64,000 bases of DNA from Fertoeibacter niger (GCF_009380135.2 NZ_WHUT02000015.1:1-64000), one strand, 5' to 3'; counted from the first letter of the stretch, positions 33,218 through 41,839 are shown. Translations and numbers: made by a program. The notes: a model not told the origin generated them from the letters alone.

Positions 33218-34465
33218 TCAGGCCCCGATCTGGCAGACGATGGCATCCATCTGCGCCTCGGCACGGTCCATCAGGCCGGGCAGCCGTTCGGCCAGATCGC
33301 GCCGCGTCGCCTCGCGCATGGTCAGCGAGGCGCGCACGGCCTGCGCCAGTTCCTGCGCGTCCAGACGGCGTAGGTCGGCCACATGGTCGCCGATCCCGCA
33401 TTGTGCGAACACACCCGCCGCCTTGTCGGAATAACCAAGGCCCAGCGTGGGCGTGCCCGATGAAAACGCGCCGATGGTGGCATGCATCCGGGCACCCGCG
33501 AACCACGACAGCCGCGACAACACCCATTTCAGTTCCATCGCGTCAAGACGGCCCGGCAGAACCTCGACCCGGTCGGGATAGTCGCCGTCCAGCCGTGCCT
33601 TCAGCGCCAGCGAGGCCGCAAGATCGCTTTCGCGGTCGCCCAGATCGCGGTGGACATGGGGCACCAGCAGCAGGCGCAGGCGGGGGTGGTGGTCCAGTGC
33701 CGCCCGTGCCGCGGCCTCGATCTGGTGGTCGTGGCGGTCGGCCAGACCAAAGGCTGTCTGCGCCCCGGCCGCGTCCTGCGCCAGCAGGCCCGACACGTTC
33801 AGCCCCGCCACCGGGAACCCGCGGGCACAAGATGTCCACACCCGCAGCCGGGGCGACAGGTCGGCCGGTTCGCGGCACGGCAGCGCCACCGCCATGTCAA
33901 GGCCCAGCCGGTGCCGGTCGGCATCGAACCGGCGGCCGAGCGCATCGCGCAGAAAATCGAAGCTGGCGGCATCGCGCACCCAGACGGCGCGGGCCGCTGC
34001 AAGGATGGCCACCGCCTCGGCACGGTTGGCCGGATCGCGGAACGGCCCCAGCGTCTGCGGCAGCAGGATCAGCGGCAACCCGTTGTCCAGCGCCAGCCGC
34101 TTGGTCAGCACCATCGCGCGAAACCGGCGCGGGCCGTAAAGGTCGGTAAAGCTGTCACCCCCGGACACGTCCAGAATGGCGCGCGACCCCGCGATCATCC
34201 GGGCCGACGCGCTGGGCCCGCCGCCGATACGGGCCAAGGCCCGCACCGTGGCCAGGCTTTCGCCCCGCCAGAAGCGGCGGTTGTGCGTGAGGCCAAGGCG
34301 GCTGACGCGGGCAAAGCCCATGTCGTCCATCCGCACGCCGCGGCCATGGTCGGCCACGGCCAACGGCCCGGTGTCTCGGGCGGCAAGACCTGCAAGCGCG
34401 GACAGGCACAGGGCACTCACCCCCTGGTTGCCCGTGTCGGGCGCGGCATTCAGCAAGGTGATCAT
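33218..34465 (-). CDS. Polysaccharide pyruvyl transferase family protein
   Basis: A 415-residue protein of the CsaB/WcaK family. ITLLNAAPDTGNQGVSALCLSALAGLA opens the fold; AILDVSGGDSFTDLYG, LPLILLPQTLGPFRD, AVWVRDAASFDFLRDAL, LRLLLVPHVHRDLGDRESDLAA and SWFAGARMHATIGAFSSGTPTLGLGYSDKAAG are the expected blocks, ending with the R-M-H-A motif. It would add a pyruvate ketal, a negative charge, to sugars in the polymer. It is the first gene of the minus-strand exopolysaccharide operon and is divergent from the Wza-like export gene, with a 125-base shared promoter region. Confidence 0.88.
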   Translation of the reverse strand: MITLLNAAPDTGNQGVSALCLSALAGLAARDTGPLAVADHGRGVRMDDMGFARVSRLGLTHNRRFWRGESLATVRALARIGGGPSASARMIAGSRAILDVSGGDSFTDLYGPRRFRAMVLTKRLALDNGLPLILLPQTLGPFRDPANRAEAVAILAAARAVWVRDAASFDFLRDALGRRFDADRHRLGLDMAVALPCREPADLSPRLRVWTSCARGFPVAGLNVSGLLAQDAAGAQTAFGLADRHDHQIEAAARAALDHHPRLRLLLVPHVHRDLGDRESDLAASLALKARLDGDYPDRVEVLPGRLDAMELKWVLSRLSWFAGARMHATIGAFSSGTPTLGLGYSDKAAGVFAQCGIGDHVADLRRLDAQELAQAVRASLTMREATRRDLAERLPGLMDRAEAQMDAIVCQIGA

Positions 34466-34590
34466 TGGCACTGCCCTTGAAAAGCTATTGACGGGACCGG
34501 AAATATCCCGCCCACATCGACCTTGTCTGCTGCAAGGCGGGATAGGCTTCGGGGCCAAAGGTAGCGCTTTGGCAATTCAGGATCGGCAGA

Positions 34591-35676
34591 ATGAACGTTT
34601 GGAGAGCGGGGCTATCACTTTGGATAGGGCGCGCGATGGCACTGGTTCTGCTGGCTGCCTGCACGCCCATGCCGCAGGGCAGTTCGCTGCGGTTTGATGG
34701 CGTGGTGGAGCGGATGGCCGTCACGGCGCCCGGCGTGGCGCGGGCGGGTGGGCCGGCCTGCGGCAAGGCGCGGCTGGCGGCGGGGGTGAAAGGCGGCGAC
34801 AAGGGGGGCGCGGGGTTCACGCCCACGGTCGGCTATCGCGTGGGGCCGGGTGACAACCTGAAGTTTAACATCTTTGGCGAGGAGGGTCTGTCAGACATCA
34901 CCGCGCGGGTTGACGACGCGGGCTTCGTGCAACTGCCCATCGTCGAACTGGTCAGCGTCGGTGGCAAGACCACGCGCGACATTCAGGCCGGGCTGAAGGA
35001 AGCCTATGCGCCGCATTTCATCGACCCCTGGGTGACGGTGGAACTGATCGGCGCAGAAAGCGCGCCATTGTATTTCCTGGGTGAATTCCGCGAGCCCGGT
35101 GTGCGCTACATGAAAGGTGCGACGAACGTGCTGGAGGCGGTGGCGCTGGCGGGCGGCCTTGGGCAAGAGGCCTATCTGCCGGGCGCGCGGCTTTTGCGCG
35201 ATGACCGCATCTGCACGGTCGATCTGAACGCGCTGCTGCGCAACGGTGCTTTTGAACAGAATGTCTGGATGAAGCCGCGCGACGTGCTGTTCGCCCCCCG
35301 GAAAGAGGACATGTCGGTCTATGCCCTTGGGGCCGTGGTGCGGCCGCAGGCGGTGGCCTTCGGGGCCGAGGGGCGGACGCTGTTGCAGGTTCTGGCGGTG
35401 GCCGGGGGGCCGGTGGCGGGCCAGGCGCTGTTGTCCGATGTGCGCATCATCCGCACCGCATCGCCCACACAGGGCGAGCTGATCATCGTCGATGCAACGC
35501 GGATGCTGACGGGCAAGGGCTTGGACTTCCCGCTGGAGCCGGGAGACGTGGTGTTCGTGCCGCGCTCGGCGCTCGGCGACTGGAACGTGGCGATCGGCGA
35601 GATTTTGCCCAGCCTGCAACTGCTGGGCGGGGTATTGACGCCCATCACGCTGATCGAAAGCCTGAACAACGAATAG
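34591..35676 (+). CDS. Polysaccharide export outer-membrane lipoprotein (Wza-like)
   Basis: A 361-residue protein with a lipoprotein signal: a hydrophobic helix ending in the lipobox LLAACTP (Cys24). The Poly_export domain follows (TVGYRVGPGDNLKFNIFGEEGLSDITARVDDAGFVQLPIVELVSVGGKTTRDIQAGL), then SLBB-type segments (PLYFLGEFREPGVRYMKGATNVLEAVALAGGL and DMSVYALGAVVRPQAVAFGAEGRTLLQVLAVAGG). It should form the periplasm-spanning export channel for the polysaccharide, working with the Wzc-like protein. It is divergent from the main operon and 66 bases upstream of a response-regulator gene. Confidence 0.9.
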   Translation: MNVWRAGLSLWIGRAMALVLLAACTPMPQGSSLRFDGVVERMAVTAPGVARAGGPACGKARLAAGVKGGDKGGAGFTPTVGYRVGPGDNLKFNIFGEEGLSDITARVDDAGFVQLPIVELVSVGGKTTRDIQAGLKEAYAPHFIDPWVTVELIGAESAPLYFLGEFREPGVRYMKGATNVLEAVALAGGLGQEAYLPGARLLRDDRICTVDLNALLRNGAFEQNVWMKPRDVLFAPRKEDMSVYALGAVVRPQAVAFGAEGRTLLQVLAVAGGPVAGQALLSDVRIIRTASPTQGELIIVDATRMLTGKGLDFPLEPGDVVFVPRSALGDWNVAIGEILPSLQLLGGVLTPITLIESLNNE

Positions 35677-35742
35677 ATGCTGCAAGCGGGGCCAAGGCTG
35701 CCCCGTGCGGCCCGGACTGACGTGAATACGAGTGAGGGACCG

Positions 35743-36369
35743 ATGAAAATCTTGCTGGCCGACGATCAGGAATTGGTGCGTGACACGATTGCCGCCTTTC
35801 TGCGGCTGGAACCGGGCATCGCGGTGGATGTGGCCGCCGATTTCCCGCAGGCGCTGACGGCGGTGCGCGTGGCGGCGGGGGCCGGGGCGCCACATGACCT
35901 GATCCTGCTGGATTACATGATGCCTGGCATGAACGGGTTGGCCGGGCTGGCCGCGATGCGGACGGCCTGTCCGGGTGTGCCGGTGGCCATCCTGTCGGGC
36001 ACCGCGCCGCGGTCGGTCGCCGAACAGGCGCTGGCCGAGGGAGCGGCGGGTTTCCTGCCCAAGACGATGTCGACCCGGACGCTGATCGCCGCGCTGCGTT
36101 TCATGGCGGCGGGCGAGGTCTATGCGCCCATGTCGATGATGACCGATCGCGATGCGGCCTCGGCGTCGCTGGCGGGCGCTCAGCTGACCCCGCGCGAGAC
36201 CGAGGTGCTGCGCCTTTTGTGCCAGGGTTTGGCCAACAAGGAGATCGCCCGCGAACTGGATCTGCAGGAGGTGACGGTGAAACTGCACGTCAAGACGCTG
36301 TATCGCAAGATCGAGGCCCGCAACCGCACCCATGCCGCGATGATCGCCAAGGAGGCGGGCCTGTTCTGA
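35743..36369 (+). CDS. LuxR/NarL-type response regulator
   Basis: A 208-residue two-domain regulator. The receiver domain (MKILLADDQELVRDTIAAFL, phospho-acceptor Asp in LILLDYMMPGMNG, Thr/Ser in ILSGTAP, Lys in GFLPKTM) precedes a LuxR-type helix-turn-helix (LTPRETEVLRLLCQGLANKEIARELDLQEVTVKLHVKTLYRKIEARNRTHA). The ATG at 35743 follows GAGGGACC. Placed straight after the Wza-like gene, it may control exopolysaccharide expression. The hybrid kinase gene 700 bases downstream is a possible partner, although that kinase has its own receiver domain. Confidence 0.9.
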   Translation: MKILLADDQELVRDTIAAFLRLEPGIAVDVAADFPQALTAVRVAAGAGAPHDLILLDYMMPGMNGLAGLAAMRTACPGVPVAILSGTAPRSVAEQALAEGAAGFLPKTMSTRTLIAALRFMAAGEVYAPMSMMTDRDAASASLAGAQLTPRETEVLRLLCQGLANKEIARELDLQEVTVKLHVKTLYRKIEARNRTHAAMIAKEAGLF

Positions 36370-36381
36370 TCGTCCTATCCG

Positions 36382-36403
36382 AAGGGGTAGGTCAGTGCCC
36401 CTT
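36382..36403 (+). terminator. Short stem-loop after the response regulator
   Basis: AAGGGG (36382-36387) and CCCCTT (36398-36403) can pair across a ten-base loop and are followed by TGCTTTGG, a weak T-rich tail. It lies 12 bases after the response-regulator stop. The six-pair stem makes it only a tentative terminator. Confidence 0.4.
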
Positions 36404-36474
36404 TGCTTTGGCGACGCGGCCAGTCGGGCATGCTATAGCACGGGCTCTGGAAGCAGGCTGAAACGGGGCTGACG

Positions 36475-37014
36475 ATGCATACGATCCGACACATCCGGTC
36501 GACATGGCTGGGCGCTGGGCTGGGCGCTGGGCTGCTGGCGGCGCTTTTGACCACCGGCGCGGGATCGGCCGAAACCCTGCCCGCCGCACAGGGCGAAGTG
36601 ATCCTGTCCGTGTCGGGCGCCATCAGCACGACCAACGGCGACGGTGTTCTGGCGCTGGATGCCGACTTGCTGGCCACCTTGCCGCAACACGCGTTCACCA
36701 CGGCAACGATCTGGACTGAAGGCACAGCCACCTATTCCGGCGTGCTGTTGCGCGATCTTCTGGCGGCGGCGGGGGCCACGGGTGCCACGGTAAAGCTGAC
36801 GGCGCTGAACGACTATCAGATCGCGATGCCCGCCGCCGATGCGGCAACGGACGGGCCGCTTCTGGCCTATCTGGCAGACGGCCAACCGATGTCGATACGC
36901 GACAAGGGCCCGGTCTGGCTGATCTACCCCTTTGATGACGTAGCCGCCTACCGGACCGAGCAGACCTATGCGCGCTCGATCTGGCAGCTGAACCGGATCG
37001 AGATCACAGACTGA
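36475..37014 (+). CDS. Small periplasmic molybdopterin-domain-like protein
   Basis: A 179-residue protein with a signal peptide (RHIRSTWLGAGLGAGLLAALLTTGAGSA, cleavage near residue 32). The mature part looks like a truncated oxidoreductase molybdopterin-binding (SUOX) fold: LDADLLATLPQHAFTTATIWTEGTATYSGVLLRDLLAAAG, then LTALNDYQIAMPAADA and IRDKGPVWLIYPFD. It lacks the cysteine that coordinates molybdenum in true sulfite-oxidase-type enzymes, so a binding or sensing role is more likely than catalysis. It ends 38 bases before the hybrid kinase gene, suggesting that it is a periplasmic partner for that sensor. Confidence 0.75.
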   Translation: MHTIRHIRSTWLGAGLGAGLLAALLTTGAGSAETLPAAQGEVILSVSGAISTTNGDGVLALDADLLATLPQHAFTTATIWTEGTATYSGVLLRDLLAAAGATGATVKLTALNDYQIAMPAADAATDGPLLAYLADGQPMSIRDKGPVWLIYPFDDVAAYRTEQTYARSIWQLNRIEITD

Positions 37015-37052
37015 ACGCCGCCCTTCGCCCCTTGATCGCCACGTCGGCGCGG

Positions 37053-39620
37053 ATGCGCTGGCTGCGCAGCGCCATGGTGGTGCTGATCGTCCTTGCGTTT
37101 GTCGCCATCGTGGTGCTTGCCGCGCAACTGCGGGGCGAGTTGCGGTTGCTGCAGGAAGAGCCCGTCGACAGCCTGCACTGGAACGTCACCCAGCTGGAAC
37201 TGGACGTGGTGCGGCTGGAAGCGGCGGCAACCCTGGCGCAGGCCGTTCCGATGGCCGATCTGGCCGACCTGCGCAAACGGTTCGACCTGTTCTACAGCCG
37301 CGCGGACACGGTGACGAAGGGGACGATGTTCCTGCGGCTGGGCTTGTCGGAAACGGTGACGCCCTTGAAGTCGCGGATGCAGGCGTTTCTGGACGACACC
37401 GCCGCCCTGATCGACGGAGACGAGGCCGCCCTGCGCGCTGCCCTGCCTGAGGTGGAGGACGCGCTGGGGGCCTTGCGGCTGGATCTGCGGGCGGCGGTCA
37501 TTCAGGTGATCGACGTCAACGCCGCGCTGCAGGATGCCCGCCGCGCCAAACTGTCGGACGTGGTGCAGATGATCGCCCTCGCCAGCGTGGCGCTGATCGC
37601 GCTGCTGCTGGGGCTGCTGGGCATGGTGGTGACGCTGAACCGGCAGGCCGGACGGCGCGCGCGTGAGGTGCAGCGCATCACCTCACGCCTTGCCGCGACG
37701 GTCGGCACGTCGCTGGACGCGGTGGTGGTGGCAGGGATGGACGGCCGGGTGATCGAGTTCAACGCCGCCGCCGAAACCATCTTTGGCTATGCGCGCGCCG
37801 AGGCCATCGGCCAGCCGTTGGCAAACCTGATCATCCCGCCGCATCACCGGGCCGCGCATGATGCCGGCATGGAGAGGATGAAGACCACCGGCGTGCGCCA
37901 TGTCGTCGATGCCGGGCGGATCCGCATCACAGCCATGCGCAAGTCGGGCGAGGAGTTTCCGGTCGAACTGTCCATCGCCAGCAACGACAGCCCCGAGGGC
38001 ATGATCTTCATCGCCTATCTGCGCGACATTTCTGACGCCCGCAGGGCCGAGGCGGCGCTGGTGGCCGCGCGTGACGAGGCGCAGGCAGCTGAACGCACCA
38101 AGACCAGCTTCATCGCCGTGATGAGCCACGAGATGCGCACACCGCTGAACGGCGTGATCGGCGCGCTCGAGGTGCTGGGCCGCACCCCGTTGGAGCCCAA
38201 GCAGGAACGTTTCCTGACGCTGGCGCGCACCTCGGCCAAGCAACTGCTGCGCCATGTGAACGACGTGCTGGACATAAGCCGCGTCGATGCGGGTCACGCC
38301 GGCCTGCTGGATGACCGGTTCGACATGCCTGCGCTGGTCGCCACCCTTGTCGATCCGCTGCGCCCGGTGGCTGGGCAGAAGAACAACCGCATCGATGTGC
38401 GGCTGCTGGGCGATTTCCCCCCGCTTCAGGGCGATCCGTTCCGCATCGGGCAGATCCTGCAGAATTTCATCTCGAACGCGATCAAGTTCACCGAAGACGG
38501 CAGCATCACGGTAGAAGCCGAGGTGCAGCGGATGAACGGCTCGCAGGTCGAGGTGGAATTGCGGGTGACTGACACGGGCATTGGCATTGCCGAGCCCGAC
38601 CAGGATCGCATCTTCGAGGATTTCGTGATGGTCGATCCGTCCTATGGCCGGTCGGTCGGCGGCACCGGGCTGGGCCTTGCGATCTCGCGCAGACTGGCGC
38701 GGGCGATGGGGGGCGAGGTCGGTGTGGAAAGCGCCGAGGGCGAGGGCAGTTGCTTCTGGCTGCGGCTGCCCTTGCGGTCGGCGGCGGACCCGACGGTGGT
38801 GGCGGTATCGGATGCCACTCCTCACCAGAGCCAGGCCAGCCCGGCACTGGACGTTCTGGTGGTCGAGGACAACGAAACCAACCGCATCGTGCTGGAAGAG
38901 ATGCTGCACCACCTGGGCCACCGCGTGACACTGGCCGTCGATGGCGGCGACGGGGTCGAGAAGGCGCGCGCGCGGCGTTTCGATGTCATCCTGATGGATC
39001 TGTCGATGCCGCTGATGGATGGCTGGACCGCAGCCACGGCGATCCGGCTGTTGGGTGCATCGCAGCACAGCCGCATTCTAGCCGTCACCGCCCATGCCCG
39101 CCCCGACCAGACAGACCGTCTCGAGGAGGCGGGCCTGGATGGATGGCTGACCAAGCCGCTGTCCACCGCGAGCCTGACCGAAGCCTTGACACGCGACCAT
39201 GCCGCCGGGGCAAGCCCCGCGACAGATCACCCTCTGGAGACGTTTCTGGACGCGGAAAGGCTTGATGACCTGAGGCGCATCGCCAACCAGGCCGGATTGC
39301 ACCGCATTCTGCAAAAGTTCAGGACCGACATCGAAAGAACCCTGGCGACCATTGATGTCGATGGTGAAACCGCATCGCCTGCCGACCTCGCCGCCGTTGC
39401 GCACGCCGGTGTCGGCGCAGCTGCCGTTGTCGGCGCATCACGGTTGAGCCGCGAGCTTGCCAGTCTGGAAGCCGCCTGTCTGGTCGGAGACGCAACGGCC
39501 ATGAAGGCCCACCGCGCCGGGCTCCCAGCTATCTGGCTTGGCACCTTGGCGGCATTGGACACCGAAATTGGCGCGGCCTCGGTCAACGGGTCGGATGGCA
39601 CAGCCACAGGTAGAGGCTGA
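37053..39620 (+). CDS. Hybrid sensor histidine kinase (PAS-HisKA-HATPase-REC-Hpt)
   Basis: An 855-residue membrane kinase. Membrane helix 1 is near residues 5-28, followed by a mostly helical periplasmic region to about 165 and membrane helix 2 near 170-195. A PAS domain (VVVAGMDGRVIEFNAAAETIFGYARAEAIG) spans about 215-335. HisKA has the phospho-His in FIAVMSHEMRTPLNGVIGAL. The ATPase shows N-box NFISNAIKFT, DTGIGIAEPD and GGTGLGLAI. A receiver follows (DVLVVEDNETNRIVLEEML, Asp in ILMDLSMPLMDGW), and the last about 110 residues resemble an Hpt domain with the histidine in AAVAHAGVGAAA. The start is uncertain: ATG at 37053, or TTG at 37032. The upstream periplasmic protein may feed it a signal. 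Confidence 0.88.
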   Translation: MRWLRSAMVVLIVLAFVAIVVLAAQLRGELRLLQEEPVDSLHWNVTQLELDVVRLEAAATLAQAVPMADLADLRKRFDLFYSRADTVTKGTMFLRLGLSETVTPLKSRMQAFLDDTAALIDGDEAALRAALPEVEDALGALRLDLRAAVIQVIDVNAALQDARRAKLSDVVQMIALASVALIALLLGLLGMVVTLNRQAGRRAREVQRITSRLAATVGTSLDAVVVAGMDGRVIEFNAAAETIFGYARAEAIGQPLANLIIPPHHRAAHDAGMERMKTTGVRHVVDAGRIRITAMRKSGEEFPVELSIASNDSPEGMIFIAYLRDISDARRAEAALVAARDEAQAAERTKTSFIAVMSHEMRTPLNGVIGALEVLGRTPLEPKQERFLTLARTSAKQLLRHVNDVLDISRVDAGHAGLLDDRFDMPALVATLVDPLRPVAGQKNNRIDVRLLGDFPPLQGDPFRIGQILQNFISNAIKFTEDGSITVEAEVQRMNGSQVEVELRVTDTGIGIAEPDQDRIFEDFVMVDPSYGRSVGGTGLGLAISRRLARAMGGEVGVESAEGEGSCFWLRLPLRSAADPTVVAVSDATPHQSQASPALDVLVVEDNETNRIVLEEMLHHLGHRVTLAVDGGDGVEKARARRFDVILMDLSMPLMDGWTAATAIRLLGASQHSRILAVTAHARPDQTDRLEEAGLDGWLTKPLSTASLTEALTRDHAAGASPATDHPLETFLDAERLDDLRRIANQAGLHRILQKFRTDIERTLATIDVDGETASPADLAAVAHAGVGAAAVVGASRLSRELASLEAACLVGDATAMKAHRAGLPAIWLGTLAALDTEIGAASVNGSDGTATGRG

Positions 39621-39669
39621 CGCGTTCGCGCCGTCGCCTTGGGGCGGAAGGACTACTTTTTCGCAGGCT
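39621..39669. other. Short gap after the hybrid kinase gene
   Basis: No gene or strong hairpin is seen between the kinase stop and the end of the decayed ABC ATPase fragment. Confidence 0.4.
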
Positions 39670-39960
39670 TCAGGGCAGATCCATACATGTCCCCCGACAC
39701 TCGGGGCCAATGGCGCAATCCTGAAACACCATGCCAAACAGGCGCTTTTCGGGCGGGACGAGAACACCAGGCCCGGCCACCACCGCAATCTTGCCGCAGG
39801 TCGGGACCAGAAGCCCCGCAATCAGCGGTAAAGACTTGGTCTTTCCATACCCCTCCGGGCCAGGCAGGGCCTTGCGTTTTCTGGCACAGGTTTTGCCGCT
39901 GCCAGTTTCGTGCGCCCGCGTTTGCCCTTTCAGCAGCCATCTTGCGCCATATTTTTGCAT
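39670..39960 (-). pseudogene. Decayed fragment of an ABC transporter ATP-binding gene
   Basis: Read on the minus strand, a 96-codon frame contains [55 protein letters not shown]. This lines up with the opening of nitrate/taurine/iron-type ABC ATPases: a P-loop close to G-P-S-G-C-G-K-T-T, then LIAGLL-PT-GKI, then PPEKR--GMVFQD-A--P at the Q-loop. The second P-loop Thr/Ser is replaced by Lys and nothing after the Q-loop region is recognisable (no signature, no Walker B) before a stop. It is a truncated, decayed remnant and almost certainly not functional. It marks an older transporter once divergent from the SRPBCC-hydrolase operon. Confidence 0.65.
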
Positions 39961-39971
39961 CGATCGTTACG
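39956..39971. promoter_or_regulatory. TetR operator-like site 1
   Basis: TGCATCGATCGTTACG matches the stronger operator-like sites at 40012 and 42621 in most positions, sharing the GATCG core and the flanking TGCAT/TAC. Its centre is 56 bases from the centre of site 2. It overlaps the start of the decayed ABC gene. Confidence 0.45.
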
Positions 39972-39978
39972 TAATTCC

Positions 39979-40027
39979 TTGACGCGCCGAGCAGCCCGCC
40001 ATAGTAGTTAATGTGTCGATCGATACA
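39979..40027 (+). promoter_or_regulatory. Promoter with TetR operator-like site 2 for the SRPBCC-hydrolase genes
   Basis: TTGACG (39979-39984), a 17-base spacer and TAGTAG make a weak promoter candidate. Immediately after it lies TGTGTCGATCGATACA (40012-40027), a palindrome with one mismatched pair. The same core occurs in the promoter of the TetR gene at 42625. A repressor bound here would block the promoter. The leader to the first gene is about 235 bases and shows no gene. Confidence 0.6.
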
Positions 40028-40261
40028 GAAAAATGGCGGCCTGAAGCATGCGGCGAGCAAGATCATGCAAATGAAGTAAACTCCATGATGCAACCCAAGG
40101 CATGCTGTTTGCGCCAGCCCTAGCGGCGTCGCCACTTTTCCAAGCCGGGCGAGCGGGGACGACCGTCCCCCTGCGCATCGCGCTCTCGATCCACCCACAA
40201 TCGAAACAGCCCGTTGTCTCTTGTCCCGAGGCACGGTGCCACGACCAGAAGGTGCTTTCAA

Positions 40262-40756
40262 ATGCCCAGCAAGGTTAACTTTCCGCCAGACCATGATCCC
40301 CGCGTTTCGTCGCTTTATGCTTTGAACGACATCGACATCAACGCACCGCCCGAGGTGGTGTGGAAACTGCTGGTCGATGCAACGAACTGGTCAGGATATT
40401 TCCCGCCCGAGAACCAGATCACGATCCTTGGCGGCGAGACCGAGCTGGCCCAGGGAACGCGCTATACAAGGGTCACGGTCGGGCATGTCATGCGCTGTGT
40501 CGTCACGGAGTGCGACCCGCTTCACAGGCTGTCATGGTCAACCACGGTCGATGGCGACACGACCGGATCCAGCGCATACCACGGCTGGGTGATCACACCG
40601 ACGGCCGAAGGCTGCTACCTTTCGACCGAAGAGACGCTGCAGGGCGAGTTCTTTCTTGACCTGATCGGGCGCAAGAGCCCCGGCGCGCTTTACAAGTACC
40701 ACCAGGACTGGGTCGAGCTGCTGGCGCGTGCCGCAGAAGCAAAAGCCGCAAGGTGA
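40262..40756 (+). CDS. SRPBCC family protein
   Basis: A 164-residue protein with the SRPBCC ligand-binding fold: LNDIDINAPPEVVWKLLVDATNWSGYFPPENQITILGG at the start, typical of polyketide-cyclase/START-like proteins, and YHGWVITPTAEGCYLSTEETLQGEFFLDLIG and the long C-terminal helix SPGALYKYHQDWVELLARAAEA at the end. Such proteins bind hydrophobic small molecules and may act as enzymes or carriers. The ATG at 40262 follows AGAAGG at a usable distance. It is 46 bases upstream of the secreted hydrolase gene and sits behind the TetR-type operators, so the two are probably induced together. Confidence 0.85.
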   Translation: MPSKVNFPPDHDPRVSSLYALNDIDINAPPEVVWKLLVDATNWSGYFPPENQITILGGETELAQGTRYTRVTVGHVMRCVVTECDPLHRLSWSTTVDGDTTGSSAYHGWVITPTAEGCYLSTEETLQGEFFLDLIGRKSPGALYKYHQDWVELLARAAEAKAAR

Positions 40757-40802
40757 TTTTCGCAACGGTCTTTCCACCCCCCCCCTTCAAGGAACCAAGC
40801 AG

Positions 40803-41807
40803 ATGACTAAGAACAGCCTCCTTCTCGCAGGCGCTGTGCTGGCGCATGTAGCGCCCGCCCATGCCCAGATCACCGACAAGGGAAATCCCTATGAAGGGAT
40901 TGACGTTTCAAACGAAACGCTCGTTGCCGAACTGGACAGCTTCGAAAGCGGCTTCGCCCAGGTCAACGGCATCCGGATGCACTATGTCGAAGGCGGCGAA
41001 GGCACGCCGGTCGTGTTGATGGCAGGCTGGCCGCAGACATGGTGGGCCTTCAACCAGATCATGCCGGACCTTGCCGGGAACCACCACGTCATCGCGGTCG
41101 ATATCCGCGGGATGGGGGCCACCGACAAGCCCGAAGGCGGCTATGACAAGAAGAACATGGCCCGCGACATCCACGAGTTGATCGGCAGCCTGGGCTACGA
41201 ATCCGCCCATATCGTCGGCCATGACATCGGCTCGCAGGTCGCCTATGCCTTCGCGGCCAACTATCCGGACGCGACGACGTCGGTCAGCTTCCTTGACGTG
41301 TCAGCGCAGCCGCAAAGCACGCGCGACATGCGCCTGGTGCCGGCGCGCGCCCTGACGGGCAACTTTCAGGAAGATTTCTTCCTGTGGTGGTTTGCCTTCA
41401 ACCAGGTTCTCGGCATGCCCGAACAGCTGATCGAAGGCCGGGCCCACATCTTCCAGAACTGGTTCTGGGACGCGCTGCTTTACAAGAAGGATGCCCTGTC
41501 AGAACGGGACCGCGCAGTTTATGCGAACGCCTACAACACGGTGGACGGGATCCGCGGCGGCAACGGATGGTATCAGGCCTATGCGCAGGATCTTGACGAT
41601 CAGCTGACCTACCCGGACCAGCTCACCATGCCATCCCTCGGGATTGGTGGCCTTGGGAACGCCCTGCTTGTTGAATTCATGACGGACCGGTTCGCCGAAC
41701 CGCGTCTGGAGCATCTGCCAGAGGCCGGCCACTACATCGCCGAAGAAGCCCCCGAAGAAGTCGTGACTTTTCTTACCGAGTTCCTGCAGTCGGTCGACCG
41801 GCAATAA
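40803..41807 (+). CDS. Secreted alpha/beta hydrolase, epoxide-hydrolase/dehalogenase type
   Basis: A 334-residue protein with an N-terminal signal peptide (cleavage likely after AHA, residue 21), so it acts in the periplasm. The hydrolase core shows MAGWPQTWWAFNQIMPDL (oxyanion region, with Ala in place of the usual His of H-G-x-P), VDIRGMGATDKPEGGYDKKNMARDI, nucleophile Asp141 in VGHDIGS, and histidine in PEAGHYIAEEAPEE. An Asp nucleophile points to epoxide hydrolase or haloacid/haloalkane dehalogenase chemistry rather than esterase. It resembles the hydrolase at 48818, which lacks a signal peptide. Substrate unknown. Confidence 0.85.
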   Translation: MTKNSLLLAGAVLAHVAPAHAQITDKGNPYEGIDVSNETLVAELDSFESGFAQVNGIRMHYVEGGEGTPVVLMAGWPQTWWAFNQIMPDLAGNHHVIAVDIRGMGATDKPEGGYDKKNMARDIHELIGSLGYESAHIVGHDIGSQVAYAFAANYPDATTSVSFLDVSAQPQSTRDMRLVPARALTGNFQEDFFLWWFAFNQVLGMPEQLIEGRAHIFQNWFWDALLYKKDALSERDRAVYANAYNTVDGIRGGNGWYQAYAQDLDDQLTYPDQLTMPSLGIGGLGNALLVEFMTDRFAEPRLEHLPEAGHYIAEEAPEEVVTFLTEFLQSVDRQ

Positions 41808-41813
41808 CGCGCT

Positions 41814-41839
41814 GTGCGGTCGCCGGTCGGCGACCGCAC
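41814..41839. terminator. Stem-loop between the convergent hydrolase and TetR genes
   Basis: GTGCGGTCGCC (41814-41824) pairs perfectly with GGCGACCGCAC (41829-41839) over a four-base loop, six bases after the hydrolase stop. It is 130 bases beyond the TetR stop on the other strand. The strong stem makes a terminator likely, although no T run follows. Confidence 0.65.

Noticed and set aside
34891-36333. A 480-codon minus-strand frame opposite the Wza-like and response-regulator genes
   Set aside because: It spans two convincing genes on the plus strand and is rich in His, Arg and Gln without domains.
39653-40294. A 213-codon minus-strand frame near the decayed ABC gene
   Set aside because: It is in a different frame from the ABC-like sequence, covers the promoter and operators of the SRPBCC gene, and has no recognisable domain.
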